From NCBI GenBank assembly GCA_018398585.1, contig JAGTTD010000013.1:7784492-7848491 (forward strand): a stretch of DNA of 64,000 nucleotides, written 5' to 3'. The notes below the pieces were generated by a model. The model was not told the origin of the DNA, did no database searches, and saw nothing but the letters and a program-made list of their open reading frames with translations. Positions 1 to 11,269 of the stretch are shown piece by piece. The DNA comes from Simmondsia chinensis. Its lineage: Eukaryota > Streptophyta > Magnoliopsida > Caryophyllales > Simmondsiaceae. Position 1 is the stretch's first letter. Each line of letters starts with the position of its first letter. A program made the position numbers and the translations under genes.

Positions 1-2331
1 TCGACCTCAACATTACGGAGTGGCCAAAAGACTGAATAGGACGTTACTGGAGAAGGCTCGATGTGTGCTATCCAATTCAGGTTTAGGGAGAGACTGGTGG
101 GCATAGGCAGTTAACATGGCATGTTACTTAGTGAACTGATTACCTCATTCATCGCTTCAGTTGAAGACTCCAGAAGAGGTACGGTCTGGATCCCCTGCTG
201 ATTACTCTCATTTAAGAATTTTTGGTTGTCCTGCTTATGCTTATGTGAATGACAGGAAGCTAGAGCCTAGAGCCAAGAAGTGTATCTTTCTTTGTTATAC
301 GTCGAGTGTGAACGGATTTCGTTTATGAGATCCAAAATCTCATAAATTTCTGACTAGTAGGGATGTTACATTTGATGAGTCTACCTTACTACATCCGCCA
401 CACACGCCCTCCTTAGTTCGTGATTCAGGTCAGCTGCAGAAGCCTGATGAGAGTCAGGTACAATCAGATAGTTCAGATCAGTAGCAGGTAGTACAGATTG
501 AGAGTATACAGGTACCTCCAATACAGGTTTCTGATGAGGATGATGTAACAGAAACAGATCAGTAGGTCGAACAGTATGCTATTGCTGGTGGAAGGCAGAA
601 AATACAGATTAGGCCACCACAGAGATATGGGTATGAGGAGATGAGAGCCTATACCATTACTACAGCTGAGACAGTGGAAGATTCTGAACCATCTACATAT
701 TCAGGGGCTATATCTAGATCTGACTCAAAGAAGTGGCTATGGCCATGTATGAAGAAACGGAGTCATTACAAAAGAACCAGACTTGGCAGCTAGTCAAGCC
801 TCAAACAAGAAAGAGAGTTATAAAATGAAAATGGATCTTCAAACAAAAAGAAGACATTCTTGGAGTGAAAGATGCAAGGTACAAGGCTTGGTTAGTAACT
901 AAAGGCTATAGTTAGGTACTTGGTGTTGACTTTCATGATATTTTCGCACCTATTGTTAGACATAGTTCCATACGAGCGATACTTGCTTTAGTAGCTATGC
1001 ATGATTTAGAGCTTGAGCAGTTAGATGTGAAAACTGCATTTTTGCATGGTGAGCTAGAGAAGAGTATTTACATGCACCAGCCTGAAGGCTTCATTTTTTA
1101 GGGTAAGGAAGACCATGTTTGTTTGTTGAAAAGATCTCTATGTGATTTGAGGCAGTCACTTAGGCAGTGGTACAAGAGACTTGATCAGTTTATGACTAGT
1201 AATGAGTTCTTTAGGAGTAAATATGATAGTTGTGTGTACTTCAGGAAGACAGACTCAGGCTCATTCATTTATCTTTTCTTATATGTTGACGATATGTTGA
1301 TTGCAACTAAGGACATGACTGATGTTAATAGCTTGAAAACAATGCTGAAAAGCGAGTTCGAGATGAAGCATTTGGGAGCAGCCAAGAAGATACTCGGTAT
1401 GGAAATCACCTGGGACCGAAAAGCATGAAAGTTATACTTGTCTCAGGAGAAGTATATTGAGAAGGTTCTGGATCGATTTCATATGAAGGATGCTAAGCCT
1501 GTTAGCGTTCTGTTGGCAGCTCATTTCAGGCTTTCAACATTGAATTTGCCTCAGACAGAGGTGGATGTCAGGTACATGTCACAGGTCCTTTACTCTAGTG
1601 TAGTTGGTAGTATTATATATGCTATGGTATGTACTCATCTAGATATTGCTTATGCTGTTAGCAAAGTGAGTAGATACATGACGAATCTAGGAAAAGAGCA
1701 TTGGCACGCTGTTAAATTGATTCTTAGATACTTACGTGGCACTTCTGATGTTTGTTTGGAGTTTGGGAGGAGTAAATGTTGTTTAGTTGGGTATGTCGAC
1801 TCCGACTACGGTGAAGACCTCGATAAAAGGAAGTCTACTTCTGGTTATGTGTTCTGTTTGGGTGACAGTGCTATCAGTTGGAGAGCATGTCTACAGTCTG
1901 TTACCGCACAATCAATTACAGAGGCCGAGTATATGGCAGTGACAGAAGCATTCAAGGAAGCAATTTGGTTGAGAGGTTTGATTAGTGAACTCAGTATTGA
2001 TCAGGGCACAGTTAGGGTCTACTGTGATAGGCAGTCTGTAATTCACCTAGCTAAAGATCAGATGATGCATCATGATAGGATGAAGCACATTGATGCCAAG
2101 CATCATTTTATTCGAGATCTGATAGTTGAGTGCAAGGTGGAGTTGAAAAAGATTGGTACTGAAGATATTCCAGCAGACATATTCACTAAAGTTCTTCCCG
2201 ACAGGGAATTCAACCATTACTCGAACTTGGTTGGGCTCTCAGTTTTAGTTTGTTAACCCCGGTTGTGGGGTGTTAGTGGAGAAGGTGGAGGTATTTTATT
2301 TCAGTGTTAAATTTCAGTCAAGGTGGAGGTT
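1..2331 (+). pseudogene. Ty1/copia pol remnant (integrase C-terminus, RT, RNase H)
   Basis: This is the 3' half of a Tork/Tnt1-like copia polyprotein, entering from the left window edge. The integrase C-terminal region is readable from about 1 to 360 (a GVAKRLNRT-like stretch, then FGCPAYAYV). RT follows from about 740, with the LDVKTAFLHG motif near 1024 and the YVDD catalytic box at 1282-1293. RNase H fills about 1780-2230, including the DSDYGEDLDKRKSTSGY region and the AEYMA motif. In-frame stops lie near 482, 562, 824, 913, 1099 and 1426, so it cannot make a full polyprotein. The longest clean stretch is 1438-2256 (272 codons, RT tail plus RNase H). The 5' LTR, gag and protease lie outside the window. 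The lineage call is from motif resemblance only. Confidence 0.9.
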
Positions 2332-2760
2332 TGTTAGGAATATGCCTCAAATTCTCAGATTTAAGTGGAGGCAAGCAGGGAGCACCCCGATTGATCAGGA
2401 GAAGAAGCCGATCAGAGGGTCCACTGATCGATAAGGACCCCCCTGATCAATCGGGAGTCTATTTTTCACGGGGCTATAAATACAGCCCTAGGGTTCACGT
2501 GTTCTGTATCCAAAAAATAAAGTGAGCCGCCGTCATTCTTGAGAGAGAGAGAGAGAGAGGTGTGAATTGTAATTCTTCTATTCTCAAATCAATAAAAGTC
2601 TCCATCTCCGCCCGTAGTTTTCTCCCCTCTCGATTGAAGAGGGGTTTCCATGTAAATCATTGTGTTCTTGTTTTCGTTCTCTTTTATCCGTATTACTTCT
2701 CGTTTGGTCACAATATTTGATTTGAATTAAGTACTTGGGATTTAGTATTTCCGCACAACA
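2332..2760 (+). repeat. 3' LTR of the copia element at 1-2760
   Basis: A 429-bp LTR starts with TGTTAGGAA just after a purine-rich tract (AGGTGGAGGT, 2321-2330) and ends CGCACAACA, giving TGTT...AACA terminal inverted repeats. It holds a TATA-like CTATAAATAC near 2473 and a (GA)n run near 2541-2558. The partner 5' LTR is outside the window, so no target duplication can be tested. The boundaries rest on the polypurine tract and the TG/CA rule. Confidence 0.75.
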
Positions 2761-4130
2761 TTTAATTTCGTCTTACGTTTACTTGTTTGAAGCGCTCATA
2801 ACTAATATTTTTATGATAATTGAAGAATTGTATCTAATCAAAGCGAAAGGCCAGCTAAAATAGAAGTCACGACTCTTGAATTTTAGTTATTAATGTGCTT
2901 GAAAAATAAATTATTTTCCTTTTAGGCTCAATTTTCCTTTTCGATTACAAATTATATACTATTCTTTTATTGGAGTTTGTTTTTCTTATAATATAGTTGT
3001 GCCACATAAAGTTCAATCTATTATGTTCCGTATAATGCAAAATATGAAAACTAAGAAATTCCTCAAATCAATTTAGGATAAAGTCGTGGTTTCAAATAGC
3101 TATAAAATACAAATAAATGTATAGCGGAGGAAATTATAATTTTATGTTGAAACATTTTAAAATGAGTTGCTTGAAACTACACAAGATTGATGGGTGGAAT
3201 CTTCATCGGGCACGATGCCTCACATAATTTCTAATAGACTAGAGATTCATTTTGTGATTATTAGCCAATGGAATCATTCGTGTGCTCTGAATGACTTTTT
3301 CCTGATTTATCACCACTACCAACAATTAGGTACTAATTAAGCGGAAAGCATGGATAATAAGTCTTGTTTTTAGAATTATTAGGTCATAAGGGGAGGCAAA
3401 GAGTGCTACATTATTCAATAGAGCCAAAGTTCGTAGTTATGTCTGGAGGCATGATGATGACGAGCGATGCGCTTTGAATATGTAAAGTGGGTATCCTGCT
3501 ACTCGAGCTTTACATTCTTATGTCTTATACATGGCATCTACTATAAAACAGCATCGAAGTCATTACTTATAATAGTGACTACCTATGTTAAGTTGTATAT
3601 TGTTATTTTGATTTTTTTTTTCAATCTTTTAAATATTAATTGTTTACTAGAATGTTTTTTTCGTTCAAATGCTCCTAAAATATTAAAATAAAAGTTGATC
3701 ATGTGGGCATAATGTTAGACCACCTAGTTTTTGGTACTCTACAAAAGAAAATTTTTATTGTGTGACATTTTGGCCATACTAAACTATTTAAATAATATTA
3801 TGTGGATTATAATTTTCATATTTAAAATACGAAATAATTTTATACATTAAAACATATTTAAAAATTTGTATTTGAAACCTGAAAGGAAAAAGTGCAGTTC
3901 TTGTGCACAACGGATTTTGCCCAAAATTTGAACAGAAATCTAATTCCTCGAAAATATTGAAAATATTTGGCATAGTTCTTGTTACTTTAAATTGACATAA
4001 TTAAAAGTACGTAAAATCTAAGTAAATATATTCCAATGATATAGGATGGAAAATAAGAAAATCCCTTTTTTTTATTATTTATATTTTTGTGCTTCGACAT
4101 TTTAGGAAATAATAAAAGGACTCTAACGTT
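2761..4130. other. AT-rich intergenic sequence, nothing recognised
   Basis: No coding frame with a recognisable protein is present. The two open frames of 60-75 codons (3467-3691 plus, 3788-3973 minus) are low-complexity and lack family features. No repeat family seen elsewhere in the window was recognised here. Confidence 0.5.
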
Positions 4131-4325
4131 CGGGCACCCCCCAAAAGAGGGGAGGCGTAAGCCCGGGACCGGGACCGGGACCGGGACCGGGACCAGCCCG
4201 GCTCATCCCGGTGGGAGGTAGAAACCCCTCAAAATTAAATTTTTCATTATGAGGGTGGGAGGATTCGAATCCCAGACCTCCCATATATTAAGCAAAGCCC
4301 CCACCATATAAGCTACAACTTTTTT
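4130..4325 (-). repeat. SINE-like tRNA-derived head with a GGTCCC hexanucleotide array
   Basis: Read on the minus strand, about 4325-4250 looks like a tRNA-derived Pol III promoter: a box-A-like TAGCTTATATGG and a box-B-like GGGATTCGAATCC. Downstream on that strand are an A/T-rich stretch, a GC-rich stretch, then five or more tandem GGTCCC units (4163-4193). The tRNA resemblance is seen directly. The SINE identity is inference, and no target duplication was found. Confidence 0.45.
4163..4193. repeat. CGGGAC hexanucleotide tandem repeat
   Basis: About five perfect copies of a CGGGAC unit lie in otherwise AT-rich surroundings and form part of the SINE-like piece at 4130-4325. Confidence 0.95.
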
Positions 4326-4539
4326 GTAATATATTAAGGTAAAGAAAGTATTAAATCATATTTATCTTTGAAAAAAAAGGGGTGACCATCCGGGCCTTAT
4401 ATAATTTGTTTATAAAAAATATTTAAGATATATACGTTTATAAAAAATATTTTAAAAAATTAAATTAAACACAGAGGCAGTTGTATTAGGTATGAGTATG
4501 CTTTATATAGTTTGTTTATCCAATAAAATTAAAAAGAAT

Positions 4540-4630
4540 TGGAGCTCATATGGCAATTGGTAAGACTTACATATTAGAGGTATGGAGTTTGAATCTCATT
4601 AGTATCATTTTTGTATCCAATTTTTGTGAT
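4540..4630 (+). repeat. Second SINE-like tRNA-derived head
   Basis: The plus strand shows a box-A-like TGGCAATTGGTAAG near 4551 and a box-B-like GAGTTTGAATCTC near 4585, at a tRNA-like spacing, followed by T-rich and (TA)n sequence to about 4651. This suggests a decayed tRNA-derived SINE. It is too diverged to be a tRNA gene. Confidence 0.4.
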
Positions 4631-4654
4631 ATTAAAATATATATATATATATGG

Positions 4655-4790
4655 GAGGGGGGGAGAGCTGAGCCAACCCGGGCCTGGGCTAGGCTAGTTG
4701 GTTTACCGTGAGGCCCGGGCTCGGCCCGGCCCATTTGAGGGCCAGGTCCACGGGCGTGGGCCCATACTCGGCTTAGCCTAACCTGCTGCA
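4655..4790. repeat. GC-rich GGGCC/GGCCC-repeat segment
   Basis: A short GC-rich island of imperfect GGGCTNGGCC-type motifs, including GGCCCGGGCTCGGCCCGG near 4712, lies in AT-rich DNA. Such sequence is common inside plant non-autonomous elements. No termini were identified. Confidence 0.4.
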
Positions 4791-4799
4791 ACCTCTAGT

Positions 4800-4925
4800 C
4801 ATATTAATAAAAAGGCTCTTAAGTTTTTGTCGTATTAATAAAAAAGCTTCTCTCTGATGTGATGATTTCATTTTTAGTTGACAGAGCTGATGTGACAGCT
4901 ATATTTTTATTAATCCTATAGTAAA
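4800..4925 (+). repeat. Left part of a MITE split by the RTE LINE
   Basis: This segment and 8911-9235 together match, in order, the MITE at 53262-53700. Both share 'attaataaaaaa' ends, a CTCTCYGATGTGAT block, and a 'attaatnctatagtaaa' block. The LINE is inserted at CTATAGTAAA, which is repeated on its other side. Confidence 0.65.
4916..4925 (+). repeat. Target-site duplication (left) of the RTE LINE
   Basis: CTATAGTAAA is repeated exactly at 8911-8920, directly after the (TTG)n tail. A 10-bp duplication of this kind is what target-primed insertion leaves. Confidence 0.85.
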
Positions 4926-5022
4926 CTAAACGTGTTAGTAACTATGATTTCTATTTGACTACTATACCCTTGTGTACATTGAGTGCATTGTGTGACTATT
5001 AGTACCTGTTCACAGCTAGTGT

Positions 5023-7948
5023 ATGAACGTTGCTAGTAATGGAGCTCAAAACTTGAGGCCATCTTCAAATGGGTTGGGAAAGGGGCGGATTAAAAGCCGC
5101 GAGGGGAGCTTAAGAATAGGAACATTAAATGTTGGCACACTAAAGGGGAAGAGCCTTGAGGTAGCTCAAATGATGTTGAGGAGAAGGATCAACATACTGT
5201 GCCTGCAAGAGACTATGTGGGTGGGCACAAAAGCAAGAGTTGTGTTAGGATATAAACTGTGGTACTCGGGCCAAGATAGGTGGAGAAATGGAGTGGGTTT
5301 CATTGTGGATAGCTCCCTTAGGGACAAAGTAGGAGGGGTGATTAGGATTAGCGATACGATCATTAGTATCAGGTTGGTTTTAAATGGGGAGGTACTGAAC
5401 GTCATAAGTGCCTATGCACCTCAGGTTGGGCAGACAACGCAGGAGTAGGCTAGATTTTGGGAGGACTTTGACTTCACAATGCAAAGCATAGCCCAAAGCG
5501 AACAAGTTATGATTCAGGGTGACTTTAACGGGCACGTGGGAGCCAACACAAAAGGTTATGCACCCCACCATGGAGGATTTGGTTTTGGAACGAGAAATGA
5601 GGAGGGTAAGGCCTTGTTAGACTTTGCCGCTACCTATGACTTAACAGTGTCCAACTCCTTCTTCAAAAAGCAGGAGGACCACATTGTCACGTATCGGAGT
5701 GGTGAAGCAAAGACCCAAATTGACTACATATTACTAAGAAAGTTGATCCAAAAAGATTGCAAGGATTGCAAGGTTATCCCTGGGGAGGACCTCTCAACAC
5801 AACACAGAGTAGTGTGTGCTGAGGTCAAGGTCAAGAGAAGGACCAAGAAGGTCATCAAACCAACACGGCGATGGACACGCTGGAGGGATCTGAAGGGGGA
5901 AAAGTCTCAACTATTTAGGGAAAGAGTAGAGGCTGAACTTGGAAGGGATTGCGAGGGAGATTTAAACCACGTGTGGAACCAAGTAGCCCAAAAGATAAGA
6001 GAGGCGGCAAGTGAAGTCCTAGGAGTATCTAAGGGAGGACCACCAAACACTAGAGAGACCTGGTGGTGGGGCAGGAAGGTCCAGGAAAAGATCAAGGCCA
6101 AACGACGCTGCTTTAAAGAGTGGGATCATAGTGGAGATGAAAACAAGAGACAGCAATATAAACATGCTAATAAGGAAGCAAAGGTAGCAGTAAGAGACGC
6201 ACAAACAAAAGCCTTTGAGGAGTTCTACAAAAAGGTTGGATATAGCTGAGGGGGGCTAGGCATCTACAGAATTGCAAAGGCAAGAGAAACGAAGACTACG
6301 GACTTGGACCAGGTAAGGTGCATAAAGGGGGCTAACGGACAAGTGCTCGTGGACGAGCAACAAATTAAAGATAGGTGGAAATCCTACTTCCATGACCTGT
6401 TCAACGAAAAGGGAGATACAGTTATATCCCTAGAGGAATTACAGGCACCGATAGAGCCCGAGGCCCATTACTACTACACCAGAGTAAGACCCGAGGAAGT
6501 GAGGGAAGCATTAAAGAAGATGGGCAGGGGTAAAGCAGTCGGGCCAGACGGAATACCCATTGAGGCATGGAAATGCACTGGAGAAGTGGGCATCGGATGG
6601 TTGACCAAATTATTTAACCAAATTATCCAAGGGTTAAAAATGCCTGAGGATTAGCAAAAGAGTACACTAGTTCCTGTCTATAAGAACAAGGGCGACATAC
6701 AGAGTTGTGCCAACTACAGAGGAATTAAACTGATGAGCCACACTCTGAAGGTTTGGAAGCGGGTCATAGAAAGAAGGCTTCGACAACAAGTAGGGGTCTC
6801 AGTGAACCAATTTGGATTTATGCCAGGCAGGTCGACGATAGAAGCTATGCACCTCCTGCGAAGGGATATAGAGATAAAAAAAAGGACCATCACATGGTTT
6901 TCATAGATATAGAGAAGGCATATGATAGAGTACCAAGAGAGGTCCTATGGAGGGTCCTGGAGGGGAAAGGCATCCATGAGCCCTATATACAAGTCATCAA
7001 GGACATGTACGAAGACGTCCAAACCATTGTGCGCACAACTGAAGGGGAGACAGACGCTTTCCCGATTACAGTGGGGATACACCAAAGATCAGCACTTAGT
7101 CCCTTTCTGTTCATTTTGGTTATGGATGAGCTCACTAGGCACATCCAAGAGGACGTGCCTTGGTGCATGCTTTTCGCTGATGATATAGTCCAGGTGGGAG
7201 AATCTAGGGAGGAGGTAAATGAGAAACTAGACCGCTGGAGGAGTACATTAGAATCGAAAGGTTTAAGACTCGGTAGAACTAAAACAGAGTATATGGAATT
7301 CAAGTTCAGCACCTCTACCTTACCAAGAACAAAAATTGTTAAAATTGGATTTGAGAGCATACCACAAAAAGAGTGCTTTAAATACTTGAGTTCCATGATC
7401 CAACAGGACGGAAAAGCGGACGCAGATGTCAATAATAGAATTAAAATGGGTTGGCATAAATAGAGGTTGGGATCCGCAGTAATGTGCGATAGGAAGTTCC
7501 CATTAAAGCTAAAGAGTAAATACTACAAGACGGTAGTGAGACCTGCTATGACTTACAGAGCAGAGTGTTGGCCAGTAAAGTGTCATCACACGCAGAAGCT
7601 CAAAGTGGCAGAGATGAGGATGTTAAGATGGATGTGTAGACACCAAGGAAGGATAGGATTAGAAATGATGTCATAAGAAGTAAAGTAGGCGTCGCCCCGA
7701 TAGAGGACAAGCTAAGGGAGCAGCAGCTACGGTGGTTTGGGCATGTTAGGAGGAGACCCACCAATGCCCCTGTCAGGAGGTGCGAGCAACTCCATATTAT
7801 AGATGGAAAGAGACGGAGAGGCCGGCCTTCGAAGAGATGGGTGAAGACAATCTGATGGGACTTAGCATATCTCAACCTGAATGAATAGTTTGCCCTAGAT
7901 AGAACTCAGTGGAAGATTAGTATAAGTGGACCAGATGTAGCTGAGTAG
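5023..7948 (+). pseudogene. RTE LINE endonuclease-reverse transcriptase, broken ORF
   Basis: The intended protein nicks target DNA and copies the element's RNA in place. The APE-type endonuclease covers about 5110-5830. Its expected residues are visible: Asn in GTLNVGTL, Glu in LQETMW, the SAYAP block, Asp/Asn in GDFNGHVG, Asp in IDYILL and His in STQHRVV. The RT covers about 6500-7450, with GPDGIPIEAW, CANYRGIKL, QFGFMPGRST, DIEKAYDRVPR and FADD (7173-7184). A C-terminal GHVRRRP / RGRPSKRW region ends near 7948. Breaks are in-frame stops at 5446, 6247, 6652, 7461, 7853 and 7886, a frameshift in an eight-A run near 6880, and another near 7640. The start at 5023 is the first ATG upstream of the endonuclease. 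Confidence 0.88.
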
Positions 7949-7959
7949 GAACATCGTGC

Positions 7960-8910
7960 TATAGTAGGCTTATACTACTAACAGTGAATGCCTGGCCATG
8001 CCCCGGCATGGTTTGGCTGCCAGTGCTTCTACGGTTGGATGGAGACTACTCGACAGATGCGAATAGAAGAAGAGGTCGGCCAAACCAAAATTGACCAGAG
8101 GTGTCTAGAGTGGACTAGAGATTCACCATTGCCCGTCAGCAAATGCGTACATCTACGTATAGGGATATCTAATCCTCCGCTTGAGACTACAAGATATAGA
8201 AGAATTCCATGAAGACAATCCAATAAGATCTCGCCTACCTCAACCCAAAAAAAGTGACGGCCCTAGTTTGAGCTTAGTGGAGGAAGAGTATAGGGATATC
8301 TAATATAGTTGTGTAGGTGCATTCAGCATCGGAAACTGTGGCAGGCTCGTTTGCGTACACGTAGAACGGGTGTTGGTTTAGTCGCTTAGGACTCCTAGGA
8401 TCTAGCACCGTCGGATATAGTGTCACTCTCTATACTCCACTCTTCTCTATTATGCTACGCTCTCCCACTCTCTCTCTATCTCTCCCTCTTTCACTCCACC
8501 CCCCTTTTATCTCGCTCTCTCGCTCTCTCTCTCTCTCTCTCCCCCCTATCTCTCTACTCTCTGTTACGCTCTAACCCACACTATGATTGCACTAGGGCAC
8601 CAGTATAAACCCCCCCCCCCCCCCCCTTCGTGCTTGTATGCTTCCACGCGCATATGTACTTAGATACTTGCATGCTTATTTCACTAATTCATACGTTAAT
8701 TCATTTGTGATTAATTCATTGGTAATAAACTGATTATTTACTTGCAGACGCACACACACCCATCCTTAATTGGATCAAATAAAGGTTGGGGGACCTCGGA
8801 AACAGTCTCTCGTCAGGGTTTCACCCTGATGGGATAAGACTGCGTACATCCTTTCCTTCCCAGACCTCGCGCGAGCGGGAGCCCTCTAGGCACTAGGTTT
8901 GTTGTTGTTG
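7960..8910 (+). other. RTE LINE 3' UTR and (TTG)n tail
   Basis: The UTR has a second, degenerate copy of the ORF's 3' end: 8195-8250 resembles the RW-KTI-DLAYLN coding stretch at 7835-7880. A CT-rich tract and a C17 run follow, then the conserved ~120-bp tail ending in TTG repeats at 8898-8910. The conserved tail is presumably what the RT recognises, as known for stringent LINEs with simple-repeat tails. Confidence 0.7.
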
Positions 8911-9235
8911 CTATAGTAAAATGACAAAAATATCCTTTAATAACCATATTTTGAACCAAATTAAGCGAAAGTAGATTGCTTCTATGTAACACAACATATC
9001 GAATTTTGTGCTTATAAAGTAATAACAATGGAGTTGAAGTGTACTTTAAGTCATTTTATTATAGCATTAATAAAAAAGCAATTACCACATCAGCTTTGTT
9101 GATGGAAAATGACGTCATGACGCTTGAGACCGGACTTTTATTGATACTAAAAAAACTTAGGGATTTTTTTAATAATTTAAAAAAGGTCATGTTCTTTTTT
9201 ATTATTTCAAAAAAGGTCGGAGTACTAAAATATAA
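8911..9235 (+). repeat. Right part of the MITE split by the RTE LINE
   Basis: It starts with the target duplication CTATAGTAAA and continues the MITE begun at 4800. It ends with GTACTAAAATATAAATAA, which is shared with the copy ending near 53690. The segment contains an inverted copy of the left-arm blocks (ATTTTATTATAGCATTAATAA), so the element folds back on itself. Confidence 0.65.
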
Positions 9236-9479
9236 ATAAGAAAATCTTTTTTTTTTAATAACAAATTCATTCACGTGAGGTGGGGTCTTATTATTTTATA
9301 GAATCCTTCAGATGAGCTATTGTTCACATTAGATGTGCATGAGTGTTTTTCAAGTGTATAGATTCTTAGTTTATCAACGGTCACAATTTTACGAATGAAA
9401 TTTCAAAGCATAATCCGTGTGTGCGCTTTTGTGGCCGTAGTTTCTCGCATGAAATTTGAGACATTTTTATAGACATATG

Positions 9480-9719
9480 TAGGGGCGGGTCCACCTACGT
9501 ATCACTGGGGGCACGGGACTCTAATAACTCATATGCTGAATATCAAATATTAGTTTTAAATGGGTTCTCCACTTTATGTGACATATATATATATATATAT
9601 ATATTATTATTATTATTATTATTATTATTTATTATAAATATGAACCTCACTTCGTTAAATTTTTTATTCAACTAGTAGTACATGCCCCCCAGTGAACGAA
9701 ATTTCTGGATCCGCCACTG
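9480..9719. mobile_element. hAT-type MITE
   Basis: The 240-bp element has imperfect terminal inverted repeats (TAGGGGCGGGTCCA left; the right end reversed reads CAGTGGCGGATCCA). It is flanked by the 8-bp duplication GACATATG (9472-9479 and 9720-9727). An 8-bp duplication with CAGNGGCGG ends fits the hAT superfamily. The interior carries (AT)n and (ATT)n runs (9583-9630) and no coding capacity. Confidence 0.75.
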
Positions 9720-9728
9720 GACATATGT

Positions 9729-10568
9729 ATTGACCTATAACTGTCACAATTCAATTTAATTTAATAGAAAACGATTTTTCATCTCTTGTTATGTTTTTAT
9801 ATAAGTGTATTGGGATTTTATTGTGTATGTGGAGAGTGTTTTTCACTATTTAAAAATAGTTTTTTAAGATTAAAGACTGATGTTATGCCAAAATTGCCTA
9901 TTTATGGCTGGATTTATTTGGTTGCATAAATAACGTAACTTTCAGGTTTTACCTGTACTTGGGTCGGGTTGGATCTGGGTCAAGTTATTTCAGGTTCGAG
10001 TCACTTTAATTTTGAATGGCCTTTGGTTCGGGTCAATCTTGGGTCAAGTTGCATAGGTCTCAGGTCTTCATAATCCCACTATTTAGTGCCTTAGTGCTAT
10101 GAACCAATTACAAAAGTTTAAATTATACCAAACAATTTATCATTTTACCAATATATTTATTATATTATTAATATAAGTGCTCAATAATATGTTATGAAGT
10201 TCAATTGTACATCTAACAACTAATAATTCCCATAGAATTTGAAGATCTTCAGTAAATTTAGCTTTTAGGTCAGGTTGGGTTCAGGTTTAGGTTAGTTTGG
10301 GTCGGGTTGATTTAGGTCAATGGTGGGTCGAGTTAGGTTAAATTGACATCGGATTATTTTCAGGTCAGGCAAAAAACAGGTCAGGTTAGTTACAGGTCGG
10401 GTCATTTCAGTTTCGGGTTCAATTATTTATGAAATATTTTTGGTTCGGGTCAGGTCGGTTTATGGGTTTTTCAGGTTGGTTTTTCTGGTCCGGTTGAATT
10501 TTCCACCTCGAGTTATGATTATAGATATCTATAAAGAAGAAACTCTTGTGTCTAGTATTGGCAGCCTA
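9729..10568. repeat. Degenerate GGTCGGGTT-rich repeat region
   Basis: From about 9950 to 10500 the plus strand is filled with variants of GGTCAGGTT / GGGTCGGGTT separated by short spacers. This is a repeat style seen in plant non-autonomous DNA elements. No termini or target duplication were found, and there is no coding frame of note. Confidence 0.5.
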
Positions 10569-10573
10569 GCAGG
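10569..10573 (+). repeat. Target-site duplication GCAGG (left of copia dimer)
   Basis: GCAGG directly precedes LTR 1 and directly follows LTR 3 at 21883-21887. It ties the three LTRs and two internal regions into a single insertion. Confidence 0.85.
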
Positions 10574-11250
10574 TGTTAGTAGTTTGTATTGCAAAGTTAA
10601 GTAAAAATGGGAATGCATCCCACATTGGAAAAGAAGAGGAAGAGACACTACTTTATAAGTAGGTGTCTCATATGGGCCTATTAATATGTTGGGCTTGTTG
10701 TGGGCTTAGGAGTTCATGTTGCTCTTTATGGGCTAAGGGAATTCTAAAATCACACACGCGCGCGTGCGCAGCGCTTATGGCGCTTTTGACAGCTTATTAG
10801 GCGGCACTTGGCACTTAGTACGGGACATACCACACCGGATAATAACCTTTTATTATTATTTTATCTACTTAATTAAATAAAATGATTTTCGGATATTAAA
10901 AATGATAAAACTGCTAAATTCGGTTAATGGCAGTTTTCGGATCTCTAAGTGAATTTAATTCCGGTTAAATAATGTGCCTCTATATAAGGTTTGATATGCC
11001 CATTAAATTTGTCTGAATCATCTTCTTCTTATTTTCTCTTCTTCTTTCTCAAGAGAGTTCAGGGGATTTTCTGGTTGTTGTCCTCCACAAAATCCAAGAA
11101 GGCTTATTGTATCTTGGGGGTGTATTTTCCATATCTAAGAACAATCTTTGTGTACACAGGGCAAATAATACCTTAAAGACAGTGTTAAAACACGCCTTAA
11201 GCCTTAGGAATTTCCCCAAGTTTCATTCAGCCATACCCATTTTCTCAACA
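10574..11250 (+). repeat. LTR 1 of copia dimer
   Basis: The 677-bp LTR runs from TGTTAGTAG to TCTCAACA. It contains TATA-like CTATATAAGG near 10980 and a CG-alternating stretch near 10755. Relative to LTR 2 and LTR 3 it lacks a segment of a few tens of bases around 10815. Confidence 0.9.
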
Positions 11251-11269
11251 ATTTTAAGGTATTATTTCA

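Larger units (their letters stand above)
4926..8910 (+). mobile_element. Full-length RTE-clade LINE, inactivated
   Basis: The 3985-bp element has a short 5' UTR, one long APE-endonuclease/RT reading frame (5023-7948, broken), a roughly 960-bp 3' UTR and a (TTG)n tail. It is flanked by a 10-bp target duplication. The tail, starting GTTGGGGGACCTCGGAAACAG at 8788, recurs at 38579, and in older form at 22106 and 62673. The RTE assignment comes from the endonuclease signature (IGTLNVGTL, LQETMW, GDFNGHVG), the FADD RT box and the absence of a separate ORF1. The 3' UTR contains a CT-rich stretch (8450-8560) and a 17-base C run (8610-8626). Confidence 0.88.

Noticed and set aside
4163..4193. Telomere-like or CRISPR-like array
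   Set aside because: The unit is CGGGAC, not a plant telomere repeat, and there are no spacers. No CRISPR array exists in the window.
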